64,000 nucleotides of DNA, taken from assembly GCA_903895725.1 (NCBI GenBank), contig CAITUV010000044.1:62001-126000 (forward strand). The letters are read 5' to 3'. Both the position numbers and the translations under genes were made by a program. Source of the DNA: an uncultured Myxococcales bacterium (GTDB lineage Bacteria > Myxococcota_A > UBA9042 > CAIXZC01). Each line of letters begins with the position of its first letter. Within the stretch, counting starts at the first letter, position 1. Under the pieces are notes generated by a model, which saw only the letters and a list, made by a program, of their open reading frames with translations, was not told the DNA's origin and did not search any database. Shown here piece after piece: positions 52,960-61,817 of the stretch.

Positions 52960-54153
52960 GTGGCAACTTCGCTTCGCAACACGGGCAATGGCGGAGAACG
53001 CAGAGTCCACACCCGGCCCATCCGCCTGGGCATCATCGGATGCGGTGCCATTGTGCGGGCGCAGCACCTGCCGGCAATTCGGTCCGCCGGATGCTTCGAC
53101 CTCGTGGCCGTCGCAGACCATTCGCCCGAGGCAGCTTCCGATGCCGTTGCGGCATGGCTCGGCATCCCCATCGAACGGCAGAGCAGCGAACATCGACGGC
53201 ATCCGGACGTGCACAACTTCCTGGAGCGCCGGTGGTGGCCCGATGCTTCTGGGCTTCTCGAAGCAAGCGGGGTGGAGGCCGTTCTCATCGCCACGCCCAA
53301 CAACACTCACAGCACCATTGCGAGAGCATGCCTTGCGGAGGGGGCCCACGTCTTCTGCGAGAAGCCGGTGGCGTTCACCGTCGAAGCGCATGATGCACTC
53401 GACCGCATGGCGACCGAGAAGGGACTGACGTTCCAGGTCGGGCTCGTGCTGAGATACTCCGCGGTGTTCCGCCACCTGCGCACGCTCGTCGAGGAATCAT
53501 CGCCGCCGCTCATGATGATGATAAGCGAATTCCGGCCGTTCCCGCACATGGAATGGAGGTTCTCCCGCACCGTGAGCGGCGGGGTCTTCATCGAGAAGAA
53601 CTGCCATCACTTCGACCTGTTCAACTGGATGCTGGGGGATGCCGTCCGCCCGGCTCGAGTCGTGACGTTCGGAGGGCAAGCCGTGCTCAAGGACCAGCCT
53701 CGCGACTGCTGGTGCCTGTATGAGAAGAAGCGGCTGCCGGCCAGCGAGATCCCGGACCATGCGTGGGTGCTCGTCGAGTACGAAAACGGTGTTCGGGCGC
53801 AGCTCGGGCTCTCCTTCTTCTGTCCCTGGGGGCGAGAGTTCCGGATGAGCGTGCTGTCCGAGGAATCGAAGATCGATGTCTACGAGATGGACCGGCTGAT
53901 CTACGTCCACAAGGCCCCGGACAAGACGCAGCGCTTTCCTCCCGATCCGACCGGCCGGGCCTGGCAGGACGAGGTCGGCTACCACGAGGAAGGGGCGGTC
54001 CATTCCGGGGCTACGCAACAATGGGTCGAGTTCGCCGACTGCATCCGCACTGCCCGCCGCCCCTGGTGCGACCTGACCCGTGCCCGGGAGAGCATCCGCC
54101 TCGCCGTGGCCGCCCAGCGGTCCCTGGACGAGGGGCGGATCGTGGAGGTGTGA
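52960..54153 (+). CDS. Gfo/Idh/MocA-family oxidoreductase
   Basis: A 397-residue protein from GTG 52960, right after AAGGAGGTCACC. The dinucleotide-binding motif is RLGIIGCGAIVRAQHL (Gly24, Gly27, Gly29); the catalytic FCEKPVAF follows VLIATPNNTH. KNCHHFDLFNWMLGD carries the usual HxxD active-site pair. The family oxidises or reduces sugars and inositols using NAD(P). It lies 79 bases after the DUF234 ATPase and converges with the sigma-54 activator gene (33 bases). Substrate unknown. Confidence 0.88.
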   Translation: MATSLRNTGNGGERRVHTRPIRLGIIGCGAIVRAQHLPAIRSAGCFDLVAVADHSPEAASDAVAAWLGIPIERQSSEHRRHPDVHNFLERRWWPDASGLLEASGVEAVLIATPNNTHSTIARACLAEGAHVFCEKPVAFTVEAHDALDRMATEKGLTFQVGLVLRYSAVFRHLRTLVEESSPPLMMMISEFRPFPHMEWRFSRTVSGGVFIEKNCHHFDLFNWMLGDAVRPARVVTFGGQAVLKDQPRDCWCLYEKKRLPASEIPDHAWVLVEYENGVRAQLGLSFFCPWGREFRMSVLSEESKIDVYEMDRLIYVHKAPDKTQRFPPDPTGRAWQDEVGYHEEGAVHSGATQQWVEFADCIRTARRPWCDLTRARESIRLAVAAQRSLDEGRIVEV

Positions 54154-54186
54154 GAAAGGGCCGGGGCTACTGCGGATCGCTGCCCC

Positions 54187-55413
54187 TCACACCAGGACGC
54201 CCGCGTCCTCGCTGCTACTCTTCTTCCCGGTCGCCCGGGTTGCCTTCTTCCTCGCCACCGCCGGGCGCTCCTCCTGGCCTGCCTCCTCTTCCTCAGGGAT
54301 CGCCAGCCAACGGGTCAGCGTCGTCACCGCGATCTTGCCATTCCTGGCGGCCTGGTGCTTGTTGCCTCCCGCACACACGAGAAGGGCCCGTGCGTAGTCC
54401 CGCATCAGCTCCTGGTTGTCGATGGTGCCCAGGTACCGCTCGATCGCCCACCGAGCCGACTTGCGATCCACCAGTCGGGTCTCGCCATGCCAGCGTTCCT
54501 CGGGAGGCAGATCCTCTACCTCGATGCACTTCTTGCTCCCCGCATTGATGAACGCTGCAACGAGCACGCTGTCCAACTGACGGATATTGCCCGTCCAGTT
54601 CTCGCCGAAATCCTGCAACCGACGGATGGCCTCCAGGGTGATGCCCTCTGCGCAGAGCTCCGGGTCGTCCGCGTATCGCTCTCTCACCAACTTGGCGACA
54701 ATCGACGGCGCTATCCCCTCGATGTCTTCTATCCGCTCGTGCAGCGGAGGCACCTCGACTTCAGCAGCGGCCAACCGGTAGTAGAGGTCCTGCCGGAACA
54801 CACCGTAGTGAACCTCGTGCTTTGGATCCTTGTTCGTGGCCGAGACGATCCGGACCGACACGTCCCGCTCATCTTCGCAGCCGACGGGACGGATCTTCCC
54901 GGATTCGAGGAATCGCAGCAATGACGCCTGAGCCCCCACATCCGCATCCGCTACCTCGTCAAGAAACAACGTTCCGCCATTCGCTGCGAGAATCAATCCC
55001 TTGTAGTCCCGCTCCGCTCCTGTGAACGCCCCGCGGCGGTGGCCGAACAGTTCCGAACGGAGCAGGTCCGGAGACAGGCTGCCCATGTTGACCTGCCGGT
55101 ACTTCTCCATCATGTCCTTGGCCGCGCCCCGCCAACTGATCTGGTGGATGCACCGGGCAATCGTCGTCTTCCCGGATCCGGTGGGCCCGAGGATCATGAT
55201 CGGCTCTTTGTGCTTGGCAATGCGCTGGAGCTCCTTGAGCAGCTGGAGCGAAACCGGGCTTCTCCACTGCTCGCAGAACTCCTTGAAGCAGGGCGACCGC
55301 TCGGCCAATTTCTGTTCCTGCTCGGTGAGCTTGCGTGCAGGACCGAGCGGCACCGGCTTCGGAGCTGACTTCGCCTTCTTGCTCTGGCTCTTCTGCGACT
55401 TCTTCACCGCCAT
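54187..55413 (-). CDS. Sigma-54-dependent transcriptional activator without a sensor domain
   Basis: A 408-residue bacterial enhancer-binding protein. The first 45 residues are Lys/Pro-rich, with no receiver, GAF or FHA domain. The AAA+ domain has Walker A GPTGSGKT (76-83), the sigma-54-contacting GAFTGA (128-133) and Walker B FLDEVAD (150-156). The C-terminus contains a Fis-like helix-turn-helix (CAGGNKHQAARNGKIAVTTL) and a charged tail. ATG 55413 follows GGAGG by eight bases. It is divergent from the TIR gene and should act on the -24/-12 promoters at 58294 and perhaps 42672. RtcR-type regulators are the nearest design. Confidence 0.85.
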   Translation of the reverse strand: MAVKKSQKSQSKKAKSAPKPVPLGPARKLTEQEQKLAERSPCFKEFCEQWRSPVSLQLLKELQRIAKHKEPIMILGPTGSGKTTIARCIHQISWRGAAKDMMEKYRQVNMGSLSPDLLRSELFGHRRGAFTGAERDYKGLILAANGGTLFLDEVADADVGAQASLLRFLESGKIRPVGCEDERDVSVRIVSATNKDPKHEVHYGVFRQDLYYRLAAAEVEVPPLHERIEDIEGIAPSIVAKLVRERYADDPELCAEGITLEAIRRLQDFGENWTGNIRQLDSVLVAAFINAGSKKCIEVEDLPPEERWHGETRLVDRKSARWAIERYLGTIDNQELMRDYARALLVCAGGNKHQAARNGKIAVTTLTRWLAIPEEEEAGQEERPAVARKKATRATGKKSSSEDAGVLV

Positions 55414-55641
55414 GGGGGGAACCTCCAGTCTGTCGTGTGCGCAGCAACGCAACCGGCCCGACTTCGTCGTCAACTTCCAGAACGTCGCTGTCGACACGGA
55501 GCATAGCAGGCCTCCCGGTGGTGGCCAAGGACATCAAAGTACGGGCAAGAGAAACTGCGTCGAGGGAACCGTTGGACTCCTCTTTCGAACGTCAGGGAGC
55601 CGTGATAGGATGAGCGCCGGACAAGGCAACTGGGGGCAAGC

Positions 55642-57720
55642 GTGGACAAGCACGACGTGTTCATCAGCTATCGCCGGGAGAACGGTGCCAACATGGCCCG
55701 ACTCATCAAGGCGGACCTGGACAGGCGGGGCATCAGGACGTTCCTGGACGTCGACGATCTTGGAGCCTCCCACTTCGATGAGCGGCTGCTGCGGAACATC
55801 GAGGAGGCTCCCAACTTTGTCCTCGTCCTGAGCCCTGGTTGCCTCGAACGGTGCAAGACCGACGGCGACTGGCTGCGGAGGGAGATCGCACACGCCATCG
55901 CCACCGGCCGCAACGTCGTGCCGATGTTCGAGCCCGGCTTCCGCTTTCCGGACAAGGGGGAGATGCCAGCGGATATCGGGGATCTGCCGAGACACAACGG
56001 CGTCGAGTACTCCCACACCTACTTCACGGCATCGATGGACAGGCTGGCCAAGTTCCTCAAGGAGGATGTGCCCCCGCCGCCGCCGCAGAGTTCTTCCCCA
56101 CAGCAGGCTTCATTGTCCTCGTCACAGCTTCCCGTGCAGTCCAAACTGCTGGGCAAGCTGCCCGAAGCTCTCGGGCTCGGATGTGCGGGGGCGGTGGTGG
56201 GCTGGACCGTGGCCCACCCTCGCACGCGATGCGACATGCACTACCCGAGCCTGGTCGACAAGGACACGACCGGGTTCTACTGGCCGAACGGAGTATACTT
56301 CGTCTTCGGCAACCACTCGAAGGGCCCCGTGACCTTGACGACTCGCGTCTCCACAAAGCGCCGCGTCCTGAAAGAGGCCGAGAGGACCGGCACGCGAACT
56401 GCGCTGACAATCCCCAGGCCTCGTGACTTTGAAGATCGCGACGTCCAGACGCTGACCGTCGAGAATCTCGACCCGGGGGAGGAGGTGGTCGTCGCGGCGG
56501 GGAACATCGGACCCGTGCGAGCCAAAGGTGGAGGCTATACCGGCGGCACTGGGACCGGTGCCGCCGAAGCCCTGGCGCAGTTGCAGGACCGTGTCCTGTC
56601 GCTCCATGCATGCGGAGTCCCGGTACAGCTCTTCGTTCTGGAAGACGAAGTGGCGAGACGGGCAGCGCTGCCGGAGCACCGAGGGGGCCTGATCCAATGT
56701 CTGTTGGAGACCGACCGCTGGCTGGCCCAGACCGTCCTGATGTCGGTCCTGGCGGAACGCTGTCCGCAGGAGGCAGTCGAGGTCGTGCGGCAGGTCGCGA
56801 CGCTTCCGTCTGCCGAAGAGAACGTGCGCCTCACTGCGGTCGCCGCGCTCAAGGCCGGCGGCTCGACAAGCTGGCGCTACTTGTTGCCCAAGGTCGTCCC
56901 GGCAATTCGACAGGAGTGCTACGCCTGGGAGCTGCACGGCATCGTCGACATCCCTCAGGATCCTGCAGAGCTCAAGCAACTGAGGGACATTCTCGAACAT
57001 GGCGACGTGTCGGAGACCATGGCAAACCTCCTCATGGCGCGGGCCGTTGGCTACCACGACCAGCGCTGGATGGTCCACGAGTTCATCATCCCCCTTCTGG
57101 TCTCCTGGAAGAAACAGAAGAGCCTTGTGGCCTCGCGGCTGCTTGCGGTCGAGGACAAGAAGTTCCAGGTTCTCGGCAAGATGATCCTCGCCGTGATGCA
57201 GTCGGCAAGGGAACAGAGAAACACGCTCCTCCTGGCCGACAGCATCGCCTGGATGTTCCAGTACTGCTCCGGGTCGAATCCTCCGAGCGGGAGACACCTT
57301 GATGAGTTGCTCGGGGACATGGCGAAGCTGCTGGGGAGCCAGAGCTTCGAAGGCGCCGTTCAGGTGGCCTACGAGGAGCGCCGCAACACCCACTACTGGC
57401 ATGCTCTGGTAGCGTCCCTGCCGGCACAGACCCTCCGGTCGGACTTCTGGCTCTCGGAAATCGAATGTCGTCTGGGCGCTGGCCAACTGGGCGATATCTA
57501 CGCCCTGCTCCCCGCCATCGACAAGCTCGAGGACAATGATGCCCGTCGCTTGCTGGCAGACCACTACGCAGGCGACAAGCTGGCCGGCAGCCCGAAGGTC
57601 CATCTTGCATACCTGCAACGCATGATCCGGCTCGGGCTGAAGCTGCCGGAGGCCGAATACACCCGGCTCAAGCAGTCGCGTGATCCGAACATCGTGAGAG
57701 CGGCAGACAAACTCCGCTAG
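55642..57720 (+). CDS. TIR-domain protein with HEAT-like C-terminal region
   Basis: A 692-residue protein with a GTG start and weak GGGGGC ribosome site. TIR domain in residues 1-135: HDVFISYRRENGANMARLIK, NFVLVLSPGCLERC and DWLRREIAHAI with the Glu expected of NAD-cleaving TIR domains. A Pro/Ser-rich linker (138-165) and a hydrophobic patch (CAGAVVGWTVAH) precede a beta-rich part, then helical repeats from about residue 340 to the end, of HEAT type. TIR domains in such contexts are effectors that deplete NAD or make signal nucleotides. It is divergent from the sigma-54 activator and upstream of the AAA+/VWA operon. Confidence 0.82.
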   Translation: MDKHDVFISYRRENGANMARLIKADLDRRGIRTFLDVDDLGASHFDERLLRNIEEAPNFVLVLSPGCLERCKTDGDWLRREIAHAIATGRNVVPMFEPGFRFPDKGEMPADIGDLPRHNGVEYSHTYFTASMDRLAKFLKEDVPPPPPQSSSPQQASLSSSQLPVQSKLLGKLPEALGLGCAGAVVGWTVAHPRTRCDMHYPSLVDKDTTGFYWPNGVYFVFGNHSKGPVTLTTRVSTKRRVLKEAERTGTRTALTIPRPRDFEDRDVQTLTVENLDPGEEVVVAAGNIGPVRAKGGGYTGGTGTGAAEALAQLQDRVLSLHACGVPVQLFVLEDEVARRAALPEHRGGLIQCLLETDRWLAQTVLMSVLAERCPQEAVEVVRQVATLPSAEENVRLTAVAALKAGGSTSWRYLLPKVVPAIRQECYAWELHGIVDIPQDPAELKQLRDILEHGDVSETMANLLMARAVGYHDQRWMVHEFIIPLLVSWKKQKSLVASRLLAVEDKKFQVLGKMILAVMQSAREQRNTLLLADSIAWMFQYCSGSNPPSGRHLDELLGDMAKLLGSQSFEGAVQVAYEERRNTHYWHALVASLPAQTLRSDFWLSEIECRLGAGQLGDIYALLPAIDKLEDNDARRLLADHYAGDKLAGSPKVHLAYLQRMIRLGLKLPEAEYTRLKQSRDPNIVRAADKLR

Positions 57721-57771
57721 CCTCGCGGGGACCGACCAAACCCGGTTCCGGCAGACCGGACGGCGGCTGGA

Positions 57772-58010
57772 ATGCGCAACCTCAACATCAACACCGACGG
57801 CCGCCTGGCCATGACCGGCCCCTCCTGCACCACGGTAACACCCTCGGAGTCTGCAAGTTGTGCATCGAAACCGGGTTCAGCTCCGTGATGATGGGAGTCA
57901 CGCACCGGCGCCGCCACGTCGTGACGAACTTTGCCGTGCCGGTCGACGACATCCTCACAAATTTCGCTCACACCATCGAGGAGCGGAAAGGGCAGGCGCT
58001 CCTCGATTAG
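57772..58010 (+). pseudogene. Small gene interrupted by a one-base frameshift
   Basis: From ATG 57772 the first 50 bases have strong GC third positions (MRNLNINTDGRLAMTGP), and from about 57822 to TAG at 58008-58010 the frame one base back has the same signature (HHGNTLGVCKLCIETGFSSV, ending EERKGQALLD). Adding one C to the CCCC run at 57819-57822 joins them into a 79-residue protein. A CKLC pair could bind zinc. There is no known family. It is either a pseudogene, a site of programmed slippage or a base error. The antisense reading has weaker codon bias. Confidence 0.5.
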
Positions 58011-58577
58011 GGAATCACTCTCCGGGGCGCATGAATTCTGGGCAAACCTGACTTCGGCGCCATCGGTAGTCGGGCGGCACAAGCAGCAGAAGGCCGTGAT
58101 TTCCGCAATTCCGCCCCTTCGAAAATCACTGTCCCATGGGCAATCCCTGGAACTTGAACCCCGTCGACAGTCTCGGCACCTCTTGACAAACCTGCATGCC
58201 CTGACGACCCTTCTTCTGTTCCCATCAGTCGTGCTCGAGTTGCCGGTCCACCAGGGCCCTGGCCCTGCGCTGTCGGATGCCTTGCCCCGGCGTCGGCACC
58301 TGGGTTGCCCCCACAGCGCAACGCTGCCTCGCGCAGCGCAACGCTATGGTCGCGTGCCGGCGGGGACGACGCTCGGGGCCTTGGCGGGCGGGGAAGCGGG
58401 AAGGCACCGGGCCGCCTCGCAGGCCGGTCGGCGGCAGCAGCGAGGGGCCGCACGAGGGAGACGGCGGCAGACGGCACGGCCATTGCTTCTCTTGGAGCCG
58501 AAGGCCCGGGGGCGAGTTGCCGATTGACTGACAGAAACCGAGACGCTGCGGACACGCTCCGCAAGGGAGGTGAGAGA
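58011..58577. other. Long leader/intergenic region (567 bases) ahead of the AAA+/VWA operon
   Basis: It contains a sigma-54 promoter (58294-58309) and, starting about five bases before the predicted transcript start, two copies of AGCGCAACGCT (58315-58325 and 58335-58345), each a small inverted repeat. Frames remain open here because of high GC content, but ribosome sites and conserved motifs are absent, so no gene is called. The predicted transcript leader of about 255 bases is long enough for further control. Confidence 0.55.
58294..58309 (+). promoter_or_regulatory. Sigma-54 (-24/-12) promoter of the AAA+/VWA operon
   Basis: GGCAC (58295-58299), five bases, TTGC (58305-58308), with GG and GC separated by ten bases. 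The activator is encoded 3 kb upstream. The leader to the ATG at 58578 is about 255 bases. Confidence 0.65.
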
Positions 58578-60803
58578 ATGAACCAGCAGCGCCAGCAGAC
58601 AACTCCGGCGGAGGATGCCTCGACGGCCCGGGCCGTTGCAGGCCAGGTTCTCGACGTGCTGGGCATGTCGCTCTGCAGGTACCACCAGCGGTCCCGCAAC
58701 GGGGCATCGTTTCGCTGCGAGCCTCCGGCGGATGGCGCTCGTGTGGGGCGGGTCAGGGCCGATCTCAAGGAGGACCAGATCCTGCTGGTCGAGATCGAGC
58801 TGGCCCGCCACCCGGCAGCGGGGCGGATCGCGGTGGGGGCGTTGTGGGACATCGTCTCGGGCATGCACCCGTCGGTCCACCTGCTCTCCCCCGAGATCGA
58901 GGGCGAGGAGGTGTGCTTCCGCGTCGGAGTCCGGGTTGCAGCAGGCGAGCCACTCTCGCTGCTGCGGGAGCAGACTCTGCACAAGGTGTTCGAGGAGATC
59001 GGCCAGAGGGCGGAGCGCCTGAGAGGCATGTTCCCCGCTACGCAGAAGCGGCAGCTCCCCGCATCGCTCGGCAAGCTGTCGGAGCGGTTGGTCGCGCTGG
59101 GGACGGAACGGCCGGCCACAACGGGGGAGGAGCTGTTCGGCGAGAATGCAGCGATGCTGCTCGGAGCGGGTCCCATGGCCCTGTGCGGCGGCGAGGACAT
59201 CGAGCGGGATCTCTGCCTGGCCCTGCTAGCGGACCGCTTCAGGACGACGTCGGTTGCCCTGGTCGGCCTGTCCGAGTCACACCCGCTCGAGACGATTCCG
59301 CAGCTTGCTGCCGAGGTATGGCGCCGAGGCGCGCTCCTGTCCGCAGGCGTAGCGAACCTGGTTTGCCAGAGCTCGGCCTACGAGATGCGCCGGGTCATTC
59401 GGGGAATCCTGAGATCGCTTTCGCTCCGGTCGGTCCCCGTCGTGTTTCACGGCAGCGAGGACGACATGAACGAGATGTTCGGGCTTGCGGGCGCAGGCCA
59501 GAACCCGCTGCTACCCGTGGTGCTGCAGCCTCCCGCCTTCTCGCTGGATAGGCTGCTCCGGTTCGCCGTCCAGGAGGCCGGTGCAGCCACCGGAGCCCCG
59601 CAGGCCGTCCTCGACGAGGTCGTGCGAAACGCGGGGGCATCCCTGGCCAGTTGGCCCGAGGAGCTGGTGCGGGGCCGGCTCAGCTCGCTGGTCTCTGCAC
59701 TCCTCATAGGCACACGACTGGGGCAGGGATGCATCCACGCGACGTGCCAGGAGCAGGTGGCCAGCATCCTCTCGCAGGAGCGCAGCTTCGGAGGGCTCAG
59801 GCTGGAGCCCGGACGGAAGCGCAGTCCGAAAGTCCAAGTGCAGCTTCGCAAGGTGCTGGCCGACCCGAAGGTCTTGGAGGAGCACAATTGTCGGGTGCTG
59901 GGCCAGGCGAGAGCTCTTGGCGAGCTGCACGGGCGCCTGTTCTCGCAGGTGATGTGCCGCTCCGGGCACCGGCCGCTGGTCGTTCTCCTGGAAGGCCCGC
60001 CCGGCGTGGGCAAGTCGGCATCGGTCGAGTTCCTGGCAAAGAGCCTCGCAATGCCCCTGCTCTACCTCGATGCCGCGGCGATCGGCAGCTACCACCAGGC
60101 CCACTCGATGCTGCTGGGGTCGGGCCGCGGGATCGTGAACAGCTACCAGCCCGGGCTCCTGGAGGAGGCCTGCAGGACCGACGGTGCGGTGATCGAGGTA
60201 GCCGATCTCGACCACATCCCGGACGAGACCCGCCGGGCCGTGGCGGATCTGTTCCTCCAGCTCATGGAGCGGGGCATGGTGACCTCGGGGACGGGGACTC
60301 CGCTCCACGGCTCCAACCTCGTCCTCTGTTTTACCTGCAATCTCCCGGGCGACGAGGACCGAAAAGCCAGGAGCACCCTCGGGTTCGCAGCGGGGAGGAC
60401 AGACGATGCTGCGACCGTCGGCAAGGCGGTCACATCGAGGCTCGGCCGGCTGTTCACGACTGCGTTCCTGTCCAGGACGGGGGCTCCGATCATCTTCGAC
60501 CCGCTGGACAAGGAGACGTGGAGCAAGATCGTGCGCCGGCTGCTGGCGAATGCGGCCGGTCGGGCATACGGCCTCGACCCGGCATCATGCGTCGACGTCA
60601 CGGCCGGTGCGGTCCGCTGGGTCATGACGCTTGCAGAAAGCAGGGGAAGCTCCAACGACGCCCGCACACTGGAGACCCTGGTGGCGGACCAGGTGGCTCG
60701 AGCCGCTCTTGCAGCACACGGCGGCTCCTTCCCCGAGTCGACGCCCGCGGTCGTCGTCGGGACCGGCAGGAAAGGACTCCATATCCGAAGGAGGATGTCA
60801 TGA
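58578..60803 (+). CDS. Clp/Cdc48-like AAA+ ATPase with long N-terminal region
   Basis: A 741-residue protein from ATG 58578 after GGGAGGTGA. Residues 180-440 may be a degenerate first AAA module (SVALVGLSESHP where a P-loop would stand; VPVVFHGSEDDMNEMF). The working AAA+ domain has Walker A EGPPGVGKSA (about 472-480) and the loop SYHQAHSMLLGSGRGIV. Walker B reads VIEVADLDHIPDE, with AD where DE is usual. Other residues follow the Clp class (FCTCNLPGD-type sensor, here CFTCNLPGDED). It probably remodels a protein partner. Its TGA overlaps the ATG of the MoxR gene. Confidence 0.8.
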   Translation: MNQQRQQTTPAEDASTARAVAGQVLDVLGMSLCRYHQRSRNGASFRCEPPADGARVGRVRADLKEDQILLVEIELARHPAAGRIAVGALWDIVSGMHPSVHLLSPEIEGEEVCFRVGVRVAAGEPLSLLREQTLHKVFEEIGQRAERLRGMFPATQKRQLPASLGKLSERLVALGTERPATTGEELFGENAAMLLGAGPMALCGGEDIERDLCLALLADRFRTTSVALVGLSESHPLETIPQLAAEVWRRGALLSAGVANLVCQSSAYEMRRVIRGILRSLSLRSVPVVFHGSEDDMNEMFGLAGAGQNPLLPVVLQPPAFSLDRLLRFAVQEAGAATGAPQAVLDEVVRNAGASLASWPEELVRGRLSSLVSALLIGTRLGQGCIHATCQEQVASILSQERSFGGLRLEPGRKRSPKVQVQLRKVLADPKVLEEHNCRVLGQARALGELHGRLFSQVMCRSGHRPLVVLLEGPPGVGKSASVEFLAKSLAMPLLYLDAAAIGSYHQAHSMLLGSGRGIVNSYQPGLLEEACRTDGAVIEVADLDHIPDETRRAVADLFLQLMERGMVTSGTGTPLHGSNLVLCFTCNLPGDEDRKARSTLGFAAGRTDDAATVGKAVTSRLGRLFTTAFLSRTGAPIIFDPLDKETWSKIVRRLLANAAGRAYGLDPASCVDVTAGAVRWVMTLAESRGSSNDARTLETLVADQVARAALAAHGGSFPESTPAVVVGTGRKGLHIRRRMS

Positions 60804-61795
60804 AGATCTATGAGCTCACTCAGGAGAACTACTCGAACGCAGGATACTCGGACCTGGTCCGCCTCGAACCGCTGCCGGGACAGGTGGCTCCAATCGTCGA
60901 GCGGTGGAAGCTCGACCTGATGGTTGCGGGGATCGTGTCGGGTTCGCGCCTCCACGTGTCAGGTCCCACGGGGACGGCCAAGACCCTGACGATCCGCTCG
61001 CTCGTGTATCGCCCTTCCAACTTCGAGACCATCTGCCGGGCGCTCGGTCTCCCGCTGCTGCCGTTGACCGTCTACAGCTGCCAGATAGGTCGCTTCGACG
61101 GTCCCTCCGAGATCGTGTTCCGGCGGACGGCGACGAAGCGTGGGGAAATCGTCGACGAGGACTCCATACTGGTCAAAGCCCTCAAGGAACAGGACGGTCG
61201 ACGAGGGCAGAACTACGCGGTCATCCTCCTGCCGGAGCTGGGAAGGGCCCTGTCGGAGGCAATCCAGGGGGCTCTGGTCGAGCTCATCAGCCCGACGGTG
61301 CTGCTCGATTCCGAACGCCGGCTCCTGCTGGTGGACCACGTCTGCTGGCTCGGCGACAGTAACTACGCGGACACAACGGGTGAGTATTCACTAGTCAAGC
61401 TCGACGAAGCTCTCCACCGGCGGCTGAGCATCGCGGTGGAGATGTTCCACCCGGGTGAGGAGCAGGAGTGCGCCATCCTGAAGACCCTGGTTGCGGAGAG
61501 CGATCCCGAGGAGCTGGTCCGGATCGTCCGACTGGCGTCCGACGTGCGCAAGGCACGGGCGGAGCGGTCACTCCTGTCGCTGCCTCCGCCTTCTCTGGAT
61601 GGGTGTGCGCAGTTCCTGAAGATGAGGCGCATGCTTCCCCACGTTCAGGTGGAGACCCTGGCGTTCAGCACGGTGCTTTCCAGCTGTGCGCCAGCGGATC
61701 GTCCCAAGGCGGGGGACATGTTGGCAAAGATATTCGGTGTCACCGCACGGAGCAGTGGCTCCGAAAAGGGCGACGACGGTGTTTCGCAGCTGTAG
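60800..61795 (+). CDS. MoxR-type AAA+ ATPase
   Basis: A 331-residue ATPase. Walker A is GPTGTAKT (about 55-62), with the Ala before Lys that is usual in MoxR proteins. The Walker B position reads VILLPELGRALSEAIQGALV: the DE of MoxR (DEINRA) is replaced by PE. LDEALHRRLSIAVEMFHPG gives the arginine-finger and lid region. MoxR proteins work as rings with VWA partners (RavA-ViaA, CbbQ-CbbO, NorQ-NorD) to remodel enzymes or complexes. It starts inside the stop of the AAA+ gene (ATGA) after GGAGGATG, and the VWA gene follows 22 bases later. Confidence 0.85.
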   Translation: MKIYELTQENYSNAGYSDLVRLEPLPGQVAPIVERWKLDLMVAGIVSGSRLHVSGPTGTAKTLTIRSLVYRPSNFETICRALGLPLLPLTVYSCQIGRFDGPSEIVFRRTATKRGEIVDEDSILVKALKEQDGRRGQNYAVILLPELGRALSEAIQGALVELISPTVLLDSERRLLLVDHVCWLGDSNYADTTGEYSLVKLDEALHRRLSIAVEMFHPGEEQECAILKTLVAESDPEELVRIVRLASDVRKARAERSLLSLPPPSLDGCAQFLKMRRMLPHVQVETLAFSTVLSSCAPADRPKAGDMLAKIFGVTARSSGSEKGDDGVSQL

Positions 61796-61817
61796 GCCCG
61801 CTCAAGGAGGAGACAAG

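Noticed and set aside
57717..58082. Minus-strand 121-codon frame opposite the small frameshifted gene
   Set aside because: Third-position GC bias is weaker than on the plus strand in both halves, and no start signal is present.
58305..58577. N-terminal extension of the Clp-like protein up to 58305
   Set aside because: It would place the sigma-54 promoter and the inverted repeats in coding sequence, while ATG 58578 has a strong ribosome site.
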